Under the pieces are notes generated by a model. The model was not told the origin of the DNA and did not search any database. It was given only the letters and a program-made list of their open reading frames with translations. A program made the position numbers and the translations under genes. From contig NZ_MJAJ01000022.1 of assembly GCF_001746365.1 (NCBI RefSeq), positions 60,193 through 124,192 on the forward strand: a stretch of DNA of 64,000 nucleotides, written 5' to 3'. Source of the DNA: Streptomyces sp. LUP30. Lineage in GTDB: Bacteria > Actinomycetota > Actinomycetes > Streptomycetales > Streptomycetaceae. This document shows positions 56,937-64,000 of this stretch, one piece after another; position 1 is the first letter of the stretch, and each line of letters begins with the position of its first letter.

Positions 56937-58507
56937 CGGGTGCCTCCTGCGAGGAGCTGCTGCACGGCCGGGTCGGTCAGGCCGAGGAGGACCCTGGGCC
57001 ACAGGCCGGCGACGACGGTGAGGGCGACGAGCGGGGTCCAGGCCGCGAACTCGTAGGTCCGCACGTCGGCGAGGCGGGGGGCGTCCTGGGCGACGGTGCC
57101 CATGCAGACGCGGCGGACCACGGCGAGCAGGTAGGCGGCCGTCAGCAGCGTGCCGAACGCGGCGATCGCCGTGAAGGTGAGGTAGGCGGGGCGGCTGAGG
57201 CCGGCGGCCGGGTCGAAGGCCCCGAACAGCGCCAGCATCTCGCCCCAGAAGCCGGCGAGGCCCGGCAGGCCGAGCGAGGCGACGGCGGCGAAGGCGAGGA
57301 GGCCGCCGAGGCGGGGGGTCCTGCCGTACAGCGCGGCGCCGGTCTGTTCGGCGAGGGCGTCCAGGTCGGTCGTGCCGGTCCGGTCCTTCAGCGCTCCGAC
57401 CAGGAAGAAGAGGAGGCCGGTGATGAGGCCGTGGGCGATGTTGGCGAACAGTGCGCCGTTCACGCCGGTCGGGGTCATGGTCGCGATGCCGAGGAGGACG
57501 AAGCCCATGTGGCCGACGGAGGAGTAGGCGATCAGTCGCTTGAGGTCGCCCTTCGCGCCCTGCTTGGCGAGGGCGAGGCAGGCCAGGGATCCGTAGACGA
57601 TCCCGACGACGGCCAGGGCGGCGAGGTAGGGCGCGAAGATCCGGAACCCGTCGGGCGCGACCGGAAGCAGAATCCGGACGAACCCGTACGTGCCCATCTT
57701 CAGCAGCACACCGGCCAGCAGGACCGAGCCGACGGTCGGGGCGGCGGTGTGAGCGTCGGGCAGCCAGCTGTGCAGGGGCCACATCGGGGTCTTGACCGCG
57801 AGCCCGATCCCGATCGCCAGTACGGCGATGACCTGCACGGATGTGGTCAGCGACCGGCCGTTGTCAGTGGCGAGTGCCACCATGTCGAAAGTGCCCGCCT
57901 TGATTCCGATCAGGAGCAGGCCGAGCAGCATGACCACGGATCCGAGCAGGGTGAAGAGGATGAACTTCCAGGCCGCCCGGGTCCGGCCCTCGCCGCCCCA
58001 GCGGGCGATGAGGAAGTACATCGGGATGAGCACCATCTCGAAGGCGAGGAAGAACAACAGCAGGTCGAGGACGGCGAAGGTGGCGAGTGTGCCGGACTCG
58101 AGCACGAGCACGAGCGCGACGAAGGCCTTGGGGGACGGCCCCTCGGGCTGCTTGAAGTAGGAGTAGAGCGCGCACAGGAAGGTCAGCAGCGCGGTCAGCA
58201 CCAGCAGGGGGAGGGAGATGCCGTCGATGCCGAGGTGGATGCGCACGTCCAGTGCGGGGATCCAGCTGATGTCCGTGTTGGCCTGCATCTTCGACGGGTG
58301 GTCGTGGTCGAAGCCCAGCGCGAGGACGATCGCCGCGACGAGGATGGCCCCGGTGACCGTGACGCCGTGCCGCAGCACGGCCTGCTCGGGCGACTTCCCC
58401 TTCAGTCCTGGCGGGGCGGGCAGCAGAGCGGCGACGGCCCCGAGGAGCGGGCCGACCACGATGAACGCCAGAAGGACCTGCATCACGGACTCGTTGATAT
58501 CGATCAC
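56933..58507 (-). CDS. nuoM: NADH-quinone oxidoreductase subunit M
   Basis: 524 residues with about 14 membrane segments. LGIDGISLPLLVLTALLTFL, FFLAFEMVLIPMYFLI (Glu in the E/M motif), KTPMWPLHSWLPDAHTAAPT and YSSVGHMGFVLLGI are NuoM hallmarks. Start GTG 58507, 6 bp after nuoL; a later in-frame ATG (MQVLLAF) is an alternative. Confidence 0.97.
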   Translation of the reverse strand: MIDINESVMQVLLAFIVVGPLLGAVAALLPAPPGLKGKSPEQAVLRHGVTVTGAILVAAIVLALGFDHDHPSKMQANTDISWIPALDVRIHLGIDGISLPLLVLTALLTFLCALYSYFKQPEGPSPKAFVALVLVLESGTLATFAVLDLLLFFLAFEMVLIPMYFLIARWGGEGRTRAAWKFILFTLLGSVVMLLGLLLIGIKAGTFDMVALATDNGRSLTTSVQVIAVLAIGIGLAVKTPMWPLHSWLPDAHTAAPTVGSVLLAGVLLKMGTYGFVRILLPVAPDGFRIFAPYLAALAVVGIVYGSLACLALAKQGAKGDLKRLIAYSSVGHMGFVLLGIATMTPTGVNGALFANIAHGLITGLLFFLVGALKDRTGTTDLDALAEQTGAALYGRTPRLGGLLAFAAVASLGLPGLAGFWGEMLALFGAFDPAAGLSRPAYLTFTAIAAFGTLLTAAYLLAVVRRVCMGTVAQDAPRLADVRTYEFAAWTPLVALTVVAGLWPRVLLGLTDPAVQQLLAGGTR

Positions 58508-58513
58508 GCCTGC

Positions 58514-60508
58514 TCACGCTCCCGAGGCGACGAGCAGGGCGGCGACCGCGAGGACCACGGTGCCGGCGAGCAGCGCGCTCACATAGGTCTGGACGTTGCC
58601 GGTCTGGGCGCGCCGCACGGCGGCCCCCAGCCAGCGGGGCAGGGCGCCCGCGGCGCGTACGTAGGTGTCCACGACCTCCCGGTCGAGGAATCGTACGAGG
58701 CTCGCGGCCGCCTGGACGGGGCGTACGAACAGCTCGCGGTAGACGGCGTCCAGGTGGAAGCCGACGGCCGCATGGCGGTGGAGTGGGCCGAGCAGGAGCC
58801 GTCCGGGGTCGGCGGGGTCGGGCGCGGAGGCCACGTCGCCGTAGGCGGGCGCGTGCGTCGCGATGGCCTCGGCCTCGACCTGGGCCGCGTCGCCCTCGGG
58901 GTGGGCTGCGACCGCGCCCAGCGGAACGCGGACGGCCACCCCGGTGAGACGGCGCCAGGCGGCGTAGGTGACGAGTCCGCCGATCAGGGCAACCCCGGTG
59001 CCGAGAACGGAGGTGGTGAGGGTCGGCGCGAGATCGTGGCCGTCGAACCAGTCGGGGAGTGTGCGGTAGGCGAACCCTCCGAGAGCGAGCGAGGGGACGG
59101 CCAGGATCCACAGCACCACGTTCATGGTCAGGGGCTGGCGGCCGTGTTCGGGGGCTTCGTCGCCTCGGCCGCGGAAGGCCAGCAGCCACAACCGGGTCGC
59201 ATAGGCGGCGGTGAGGAGGGCGGTGAACACACCGGCGACGAGGACGGTCCAGCCCGCGGCGCCGGGCGCGTGCCCGGTGTGGCCGGCGGTGACGCGCTCG
59301 GCCGCGCCGAGGACGGACTCCTTGGAGAAGAAGCCGCTGAACGGCGGGATCGCGGCGAGCGCGAGAAGCGCCACGGTCATCGTCCAGTAGGCGTCGGGGA
59401 CGCGGTCACGCAGGTTGCTCATGCGGGACATGGCGGCCAGCGAGTTGGTGCCGGCGGCGTGGATGATCACACCGGCCGCGAGGAACAGCAGCGCCTTGAA
59501 GGCACCGTGCGTGAGGAGGTGGAAGACGGCGGCACCGCGGTCGCCGACGGCGAGCGCACCGGTCATGTAGCCGAGCTGGCCCATCGTCGAGTAGGCGAGG
59601 ACGCGTTTGATGTCGTCCTGGGCGAGCGCGGCCAGACCCGAGCCGACCATCGTGACGGCGGCCATCACGGCGAGGACCGTCATCGCGGCCGCGGAGGCCT
59701 CGAACACCGGGAGGAGGCGGGCAATGAAGTAGACGCCGGCGGCGACCATCGTCGCGGCGTGGATCAGCGCGGAGACGGGCGTGGGGCCCGCCATCGCGTC
59801 CGGGAGCCAGGTGTGCAGCGGGAACTGGGCGGACTTGCCGGCCACGCCCGCGAGCAGCAGCAGGGCGATGAGCGTCGGGTGGCCGAGGCCGCCGTGGGCG
59901 ACCGTGCCGAGAACCTTGGTGATCTCGAAGGATCCGGCGTCGGTGGCGAGGGCGAACAGACCGATCAGGAAGGCGACGTCACCCAGTTTGGTGACCAGGA
60001 AGGCCTTGATGGAGGCGGCGCGAGCCTCCGGGGTCTCCCAGTAGTGGCCGACCAGGAAGTAGGAGCAGATGCCCATGACCTCCCAGCCGACCAGCAGCAC
60101 GATCAGATCGCCGGAGTAGACGACCAGGAACATCGCGGAGGTGAAGAGGGACACGAGCGCGGCGTACGAGGGGTAGCGCGGGTCCTCGCGCAGGTAGCCG
60201 GTGGAGTAGATCTGCACGCACGCGGCGACGAGGCCTACGACCACCGCGACCAGGGCGGCGAAGCCGTCGATGTGCAGGGCGAGTTCGATGGGGACCGAGC
60301 CGGTGGGGGTCAGTTCGGTGGCCGCGTCGACCGAGGCGTCTCCGCCCTGGCGCACGGCGACGACGACGGCCAGTGCGAGGGCGGCGACGGTGGGCAGAAC
60401 GGCCAGCGGGCGGACGAACCCCGGGGCGGTGCGGCCCAGGAGCAGTCCGGCGACCGCGCCCAGGAACGGAAGGAGGGGGACGAGCACGGCGAGGGTGGTC
60501 GTGGTCAC
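58514..60508 (-). CDS. nuoL: NADH-quinone oxidoreductase subunit L
   Basis: 664 residues, largest antiporter-like subunit with the lateral helix. HIDGFAALVAVVVGLVAACV, VGWEVMGICSYFLVGHYWET, KSAQFPLHTWLPDAMAGPTP and YSTMGQLGYMTGALAVG are NuoL motifs. The GTG start overlaps the nuoK stop by 4 bp. The C-terminal region has the long amphipathic segment expected. Confidence 0.98.
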   Translation of the reverse strand: MTTTTLAVLVPLLPFLGAVAGLLLGRTAPGFVRPLAVLPTVAALALAVVVAVRQGGDASVDAATELTPTGSVPIELALHIDGFAALVAVVVGLVAACVQIYSTGYLREDPRYPSYAALVSLFTSAMFLVVYSGDLIVLLVGWEVMGICSYFLVGHYWETPEARAASIKAFLVTKLGDVAFLIGLFALATDAGSFEITKVLGTVAHGGLGHPTLIALLLLAGVAGKSAQFPLHTWLPDAMAGPTPVSALIHAATMVAAGVYFIARLLPVFEASAAAMTVLAVMAAVTMVGSGLAALAQDDIKRVLAYSTMGQLGYMTGALAVGDRGAAVFHLLTHGAFKALLFLAAGVIIHAAGTNSLAAMSRMSNLRDRVPDAYWTMTVALLALAAIPPFSGFFSKESVLGAAERVTAGHTGHAPGAAGWTVLVAGVFTALLTAAYATRLWLLAFRGRGDEAPEHGRQPLTMNVVLWILAVPSLALGGFAYRTLPDWFDGHDLAPTLTTSVLGTGVALIGGLVTYAAWRRLTGVAVRVPLGAVAAHPEGDAAQVEAEAIATHAPAYGDVASAPDPADPGRLLLGPLHRHAAVGFHLDAVYRELFVRPVQAAASLVRFLDREVVDTYVRAAGALPRWLGAAVRRAQTGNVQTYVSALLAGTVVLAVAALLVASGA

Positions 60509-60915
60509 GCGGTGGCCTCAGCCTTCTCGGCGGCCGCTCCGGTCGCGGGGGCGTCAGTGTCGGGGCCGTCGGCCGCGGAGCTCTCGTGGCTCTCGTGGCC
60601 CTCGGCGGTGTCGCGGAGCCGGTCGATGTCCGCGGTGCCGCGATTGCGGTGGACGGCGAGGACGATCGCCAGGCCGATGCCGATCTCGGCGGCGGCGATG
60701 GCGATCGTGAACAGGGTCAGGGCCTGGCCGGAGTGGAGGGTCTCGTCAGCGGTCTTGCTGAGCCAGACGTCGAAGGCGACCAGGTTGAGGTTGACGGCGT
60801 TGAGCATCAGCTCGACCGACATCAGGATCAGGATCGCGTTGCGGCGGGCGAGGACGCCGTACAGGCCGGTGCAGAAGAGCAGGGCCGACAGAACGGCGGG
60901 ATAGACGAGGTGCAT
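60505..60915 (-). CDS. nuoK: NADH-quinone oxidoreductase subunit K
   Basis: 136 residues with three membrane helices. GLYGVLARRNAILILMSVEL carries the conserved membrane Glu, and LFTIAIAAAEIGIGLAIVLA the second. An extra 35 or so polar, acidic residues end the protein, longer than most NuoK. The ATG overlaps the nuoJ stop (TGATG). Confidence 0.97.
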   Translation of the reverse strand: MHLVYPAVLSALLFCTGLYGVLARRNAILILMSVELMLNAVNLNLVAFDVWLSKTADETLHSGQALTLFTIAIAAAEIGIGLAIVLAVHRNRGTADIDRLRDTAEGHESHESSAADGPDTDAPATGAAAEKAEATA

Positions 60916-61610
60916 CAGCGGGCGCCTTCCTGCTCGGCAGGGCCCTCGTGCTCGTCCCGGCCACCACGGCCGTCCCGCTCGGATGAGGAGCTCCCGGAAT
61001 TTTTGTGACCGTCCGTGACGAGACGGGAACTCCTGGTGGCGGGTCGGGAGTTCACAGGGGGAGAGCTCGAAGTCGTCTTCGCCTTGCGGGACAGGACGAT
61101 CGCGCCGACCAGGGCCGCGAGGAGAAGTACGGAGAGGGCTTCGAACGGGAGGACCCAGTTCTGGAAAAGGCTCGCTCCGGTGACCGCGGTCGAACCGGCG
61201 GCCGGGCCGTCCAGGTCGATCCAGGTGGCTCGGAAGGCGTCGACGACCACCCAGATCAGGGCGGCGCCGGCGGCGACGGCGACGGTGAGAGCGGCCCACC
61301 GGTTGCCGGAGTCCGCGTCCGGGGAGCGGCCGATGGGGGCCTTGGTGAGCATCAGACCGAAGAGGAGGAGGACGACGACGGAACCGACGTAGATGAGGAC
61401 CTGCACCCAGGCGATGAACTCGGCGGTGAGCAGGAGGTATTCGACGGCGAGGCCACCGAGCGCGACCACGAGCCAGAGGGCCGCGTGCACCAGTTGCCTG
61501 GTCGTCACGGTGACGAGGGCGGCGCCGAAGGTGACCAGACCCACCAGGAGGAAGGCGATCTCAACGCCGGTCGGAGACAGGAAGCCCTGCGAGGCCTCGG
61601 CGAGGCTCAC
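60915..61610 (-). CDS. nuoJ: NADH-quinone oxidoreductase subunit J
   Basis: 231 residues: five membrane helices, including FIAWVQVLIYVGSVVVLLLF, the pi-bulge helix of NuoJ. It is followed by a Ser/Arg/Gly/Glu-rich cytoplasmic tail of about 55 residues. Start GTG 61610 overlaps the nuoI stop by 4 bp. Confidence 0.95.
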   Translation of the reverse strand: MSLAEASQGFLSPTGVEIAFLLVGLVTFGAALVTVTTRQLVHAALWLVVALGGLAVEYLLLTAEFIAWVQVLIYVGSVVVLLLFGLMLTKAPIGRSPDADSGNRWAALTVAVAAGAALIWVVVDAFRATWIDLDGPAAGSTAVTGASLFQNWVLPFEALSVLLLAALVGAIVLSRKAKTTSSSPPVNSRPATRSSRLVTDGHKNSGSSSSERDGRGGRDEHEGPAEQEGAR

Positions 61611-62197
61611 GCGTCTCCTCCTTCGCTTCCGGCTCCGGCAGCACGCTCGGGGGCCTCGGCGGACTCGGCACGGGCGGCCGCAGCCAGCTTCTCGGCCGAC
61701 TTGCGAGCGGCGGCGATCTCCTTCGGCTCCTCGGCGGCGGGGTCGAGGGCGGGTGGGGCCGGCACGGTCCACATCCACTCGCGGAGCTTGTCGCGCTCGT
61801 GGGTGAGCTCGTGAATGTCGGTCTCCGCGTACTCGAACTCCGGAGACCAGAACAGGGCGTCGAAAGGACAGACCTCGATGCAGATACCGCAGTACATGCA
61901 CAGCGAGAAGTCGATGGCGAAGCGGTCGAGCACGTTACGGCTGCGCTCACGGCCGCCCGGTGCCGCGGGCGGGACCGTCTCCTTGTGGGAGTCGATGTAG
62001 ATGCACCAGTCGGGGCACTCACGGGCGCAGAGCATGCAGACCGTGCAGTTCTCCTCGAACAGGCCGATCACGCCGCGGGTGCGGGGCGCGAGCTCGGGCT
62101 GGGCGTCCGGGTACTGCTCGGTGACGGTCTTCCGCGTCATCGTGCGGAGGGTGACGGCCAGGCCCTTGGCGAGGCCACTGCCAGGAAGGGGGGCCAT
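61607..62197 (-). CDS. nuoI: NADH-quinone oxidoreductase subunit I (2x 4Fe-4S ferredoxin)
   Basis: 196 residues with two 4Fe-4S motifs: CTVCMLCARECPDWC and CMYCGICIEVCPFDALFW. It carries electrons to the quinone site. An Ala/Glu-rich C-terminal tail of about 45 residues is added. It starts 2 nt after the nuoH stop. Confidence 0.97.
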   Translation of the reverse strand: MAPLPGSGLAKGLAVTLRTMTRKTVTEQYPDAQPELAPRTRGVIGLFEENCTVCMLCARECPDWCIYIDSHKETVPPAAPGGRERSRNVLDRFAIDFSLCMYCGICIEVCPFDALFWSPEFEYAETDIHELTHERDKLREWMWTVPAPPALDPAAEEPKEIAAARKSAEKLAAAARAESAEAPERAAGAGSEGGDA

Positions 62198-62199
62198 GG

Positions 62200-63168
62200 T
62201 TACCGGATCACCACCTTGACGACGCCGGTGAGGGCGATCTGGGCGAGGGAGAGGGGGACGAGGAGGGTCCAGGAGAGCTTTTGGAGCTGGTCCTCGCGCA
62301 GCCGGGGATAGGTGACGCGCAACCAGATCACGACGAAGGCGAGGACGGCGGCCTTCAGCAGGGTCCAGACCCAGCCGAGGCCGTCGGCGCCCCAGGGGCC
62401 GTGCCAGCCGCCCAGGAAGAGGACGGTGGTCAGACCGCACAGAACGACGATTCCGGCGTACTCGGCGAGGAGGAAGAGAGCGAAGCGCAGACCCGTGTAC
62501 TCGGTGTACGCACCGAAGATGATCTCCGAGTCGGCGACGGGCATGTCGAACGGTGGCCGCTGGAGTTCGGCGAGCCCGGCGACGAAGAAGACGATTCCGC
62601 CGACGATCTGCCAGGGCAGCCACCACCACTCGAAGGCGTCGACGATGCCGGGCAGCGAGACCGTCCCGGCCGCCATCGCCACCGAGGCGGCGGTGAGCAG
62701 CATCGGCAACTCGTAGGCGAGGAGTTGGGCGGCGGTGCGCAGACCGCCCAGGAGGGAGAACTTGTTGGCGCTGGACCAGCCGGCCATCAGGGAGCCGAGT
62801 ACGCCGACGCCCATCACGGCGAGCACGAAGAAGATGCCCGCGTCGAGGACCTGCCCGACGGCGCCCTCGCCTGGGCCGATGGGGATGGTGAGCAGGACGA
62901 GGAGATACGGCAGGAGGGCGACGGCCGGTGCGAGCTGGAAGATACGGCGGTCCGCGCCCGCGGGGACGATGTCCTCCTTCTGCGCGAACTTCACCCCGTC
63001 CGCGACGAGCTGGGCCCAGCCGTGGAAACCGCCCGCGTACATCGGGCCCAGACGGCCCTGCATATGGGCCATGACCTTGTGCTCGGTCTGACCGACGATC
63101 AGAGGGAGGGTGAGGAAGACGACGAAGACGACGAGGAGTCGCAGGGCGACGTCGAGAGCGTCGTTCAC
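62200..63168 (-). CDS. nuoH: NADH-quinone oxidoreductase subunit H
   Basis: 322 residues, membrane subunit contacting quinone. HKVMAHMQGRLGPMYAGGFH, ADGVKFAQKEDIVPAGADRR and AELQRPPFDMPVADSEIIFG are the NuoH signatures; the last carries conserved acidic residues. It is of the shorter type with HKVMAHMQGR instead of the longer NuoH of 14-gene operons. GTG 63168 with AGGAGG; the start overlaps the upstream stop (GTGA). Confidence 0.96.
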   Translation of the reverse strand: MNDALDVALRLLVVFVVFLTLPLIVGQTEHKVMAHMQGRLGPMYAGGFHGWAQLVADGVKFAQKEDIVPAGADRRIFQLAPAVALLPYLLVLLTIPIGPGEGAVGQVLDAGIFFVLAVMGVGVLGSLMAGWSSANKFSLLGGLRTAAQLLAYELPMLLTAASVAMAAGTVSLPGIVDAFEWWWLPWQIVGGIVFFVAGLAELQRPPFDMPVADSEIIFGAYTEYTGLRFALFLLAEYAGIVVLCGLTTVLFLGGWHGPWGADGLGWVWTLLKAAVLAFVVIWLRVTYPRLREDQLQKLSWTLLVPLSLAQIALTGVVKVVIR

Positions 63169-64000
63169 TGCTGACCTCCTGCGGGATTCTCGGGGTCGGT
63201 GTCGTCGGGGGCGGGGACGGGGGCGTCGGGGGCGGAAGGTTCGGCGTCGTCGGCGGGAGCCGGTCGGCTGTCGGCAGGCGACGGCTTCTCGGCGGACCCG
63301 GCCGCGGGCGACGTCGGGCCCGGGGCGCTGCCGCTCGACTCGCGGTCCGGCTTCGCCTCCGGTACCCGCGCCTGTTCCTGTGCCTGTGCCTGTTCGCCTG
63401 CCTGCTCCCGTGCCTGTTCCTTTTCCTGCCTCTGCTCGGGCTCCGGTTCGTCGAAGGCCGGGCGGGCGTGGTGCCACGGGGCGTCGGCGCTGCGGGGAGT
63501 TGTTGCCGGGCGCGCAGAGGTTGCGGCCGACGAGGCGGGCGGCTGGGTGCGCTGCGAGGCTGAGCCCTGGGAAGCGGACCGTGCGCGACGCGGCCCTGCG
63601 GGAGGCTGCGGGACCGGCTCGCTTCCGGCCGCTTCATCGGCTCCCCCGGTTGCAGAGGCTTCGGCGGTTCCGGAGGCTTCTGCGGTTTCCAGGCTCTCAG
63701 CGGCTCTCGTGGCCTCGGTCGCCGCTGCGGCTTCCGTGGCAGCCTGCCCCGTCGGGTCCGTCGGGGCTGTCGGGTCCGTCGGGTCCGTCGGTTCTGAGGG
63801 CTGGGGGCGTTGGGAGGCGGAGCCGGCGCCGGCGCTTCGGGTGCGGCGTGCTGTGCCGGGGGGCGTGGGCGCGGGGGCCTCCGGCGTGGTCGGCGTCGAG
63901 GGCGCCGCCGCGGCTGTCGGGGCTGTCGGGGGCTGGCTTGCTGAGCCCTCGGCTGCTGTGCGGGCGCGGCGGACCGGGCGGTCGGCTGCGGGGCGGGCCG
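63165..64000 (-). CDS. Upstream nuo-operon gene, low-complexity C-terminal tail only
   Basis: An uninterrupted frame of 278 codons runs from the window end to a TGA that overlaps the nuoH GTG. The composition is almost entirely Pro/Ala/Glu/Thr/Ser (for example DDTDPENPAGGQQ at the end and PWHHARPAFDEPEPEQ near the middle), with no folded domain visible. In related genomes the gene before nuoH is a NuoC or NuoD subunit, so this is probably a disordered extension of that protein. The identity cannot be fixed from this window. Confidence 0.6.
   Translation of the reverse strand, partial: ARPAADRPVRRARTAAEGSASQPPTAPTAAAAPSTPTTPEAPAPTPPGTARRTRSAGAGSASQRPQPSEPTDPTDPTAPTDPTGQAATEAAAATEATRAAESLETAEASGTAEASATGGADEAAGSEPVPQPPAGPRRARSASQGSASQRTQPPASSAATSARPATTPRSADAPWHHARPAFDEPEPEQRQEKEQAREQAGEQAQAQEQARVPEAKPDRESSGSAPGPTSPAAGSAEKPSPADSRPAPADDAEPSAPDAPVPAPDDTDPENPAGGQQ

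Noticed and set aside
56855..60904. A 1,349-codon open frame opposite nuoL and nuoM
   Set aside because: Gly/Glu/Arg-rich shadow of the membrane proteins on the other strand.

Overview
The window is high-GC actinobacterial DNA and most likely comes from a Streptomyces. The ribosomal, RNA polymerase and elongation-factor proteins read like those of Streptomyces coelicolor, GTG and TTG starts are common, and the gene order matches that genus. The first 36 kb hold the main translation and transcription super-cluster. On the minus strand, reading from high to low coordinates, these are: tRNA-Trp, secE, nusG, rplK and rplA; then rplJ and rplL, preceded by two paralogous lipoproteins; then rpoB and rpoC; then rpsL, rpsG, fusA and tuf; then the S10 operon (rpsJ to rpsQ) and the spc operon (rplN to rplO) followed by secY, which is cut by the window start. 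Non-ribosomal genes sit between these blocks: a divergent glycosyltransferase pair between rpoC and rpsL, and a WhiJ-like regulator / DUF397 / anti-sigma-type ATPase group plus one acidic protein between tuf and rpsJ. Clear housekeeping promoters are visible upstream of rpsJ, rpsL and rpoB. Strong hairpin terminators follow tuf, rpoC, rplL and rplA. A 25-nt element is shared by the rpsJ and rpsL leaders.

From 36 to 46 kb is ordinary chromosome with mixed functions: an aspartate-type aminotransferase, adenosine deaminase, a TetR regulator with its divergent NAD(P)-binding target and two operator-like palindromes, murB, the hadA/hadB hydratase pair, rpmG, tRNA-Met, tRNA-Thr, a degenerate amidohydrolase, another NAD(P)-binding protein and two small proteins. 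The order tRNA-Thr, tRNA-Met, rpmG, hadA, hadB ... tRNA-Trp, secE, nusG is also that of Mycobacterium tuberculosis. Several intergenic tandem repeats lie here.

From 46.49 to 50.53 kb is a decayed integrated element inserted at tRNA-Tyr, bounded by a 51-bp direct repeat of the tRNA 3-prime part. It keeps only the C-terminal end of a tyrosine integrase, a frameshifted small gene and a few cargo proteins of unknown function. The locus corresponds to the tRNA-Tyr site known for the S. coelicolor element SLP1.

From 50.5 to 55.2 kb are yajQ, a GlsB/YeaQ-type membrane protein, an APC permease, a SMI1/KNR4 protein, and a coupled htpX-yccF pair. The last 8.6 kb carry a complex I operon on the minus strand, with nuoH, I, J, K, L, M and N very tightly packed and mostly overlapping. 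It is preceded by the low-complexity tail of another gene that runs out of the window. This resembles the second, incomplete nuo cluster of S. coelicolor.
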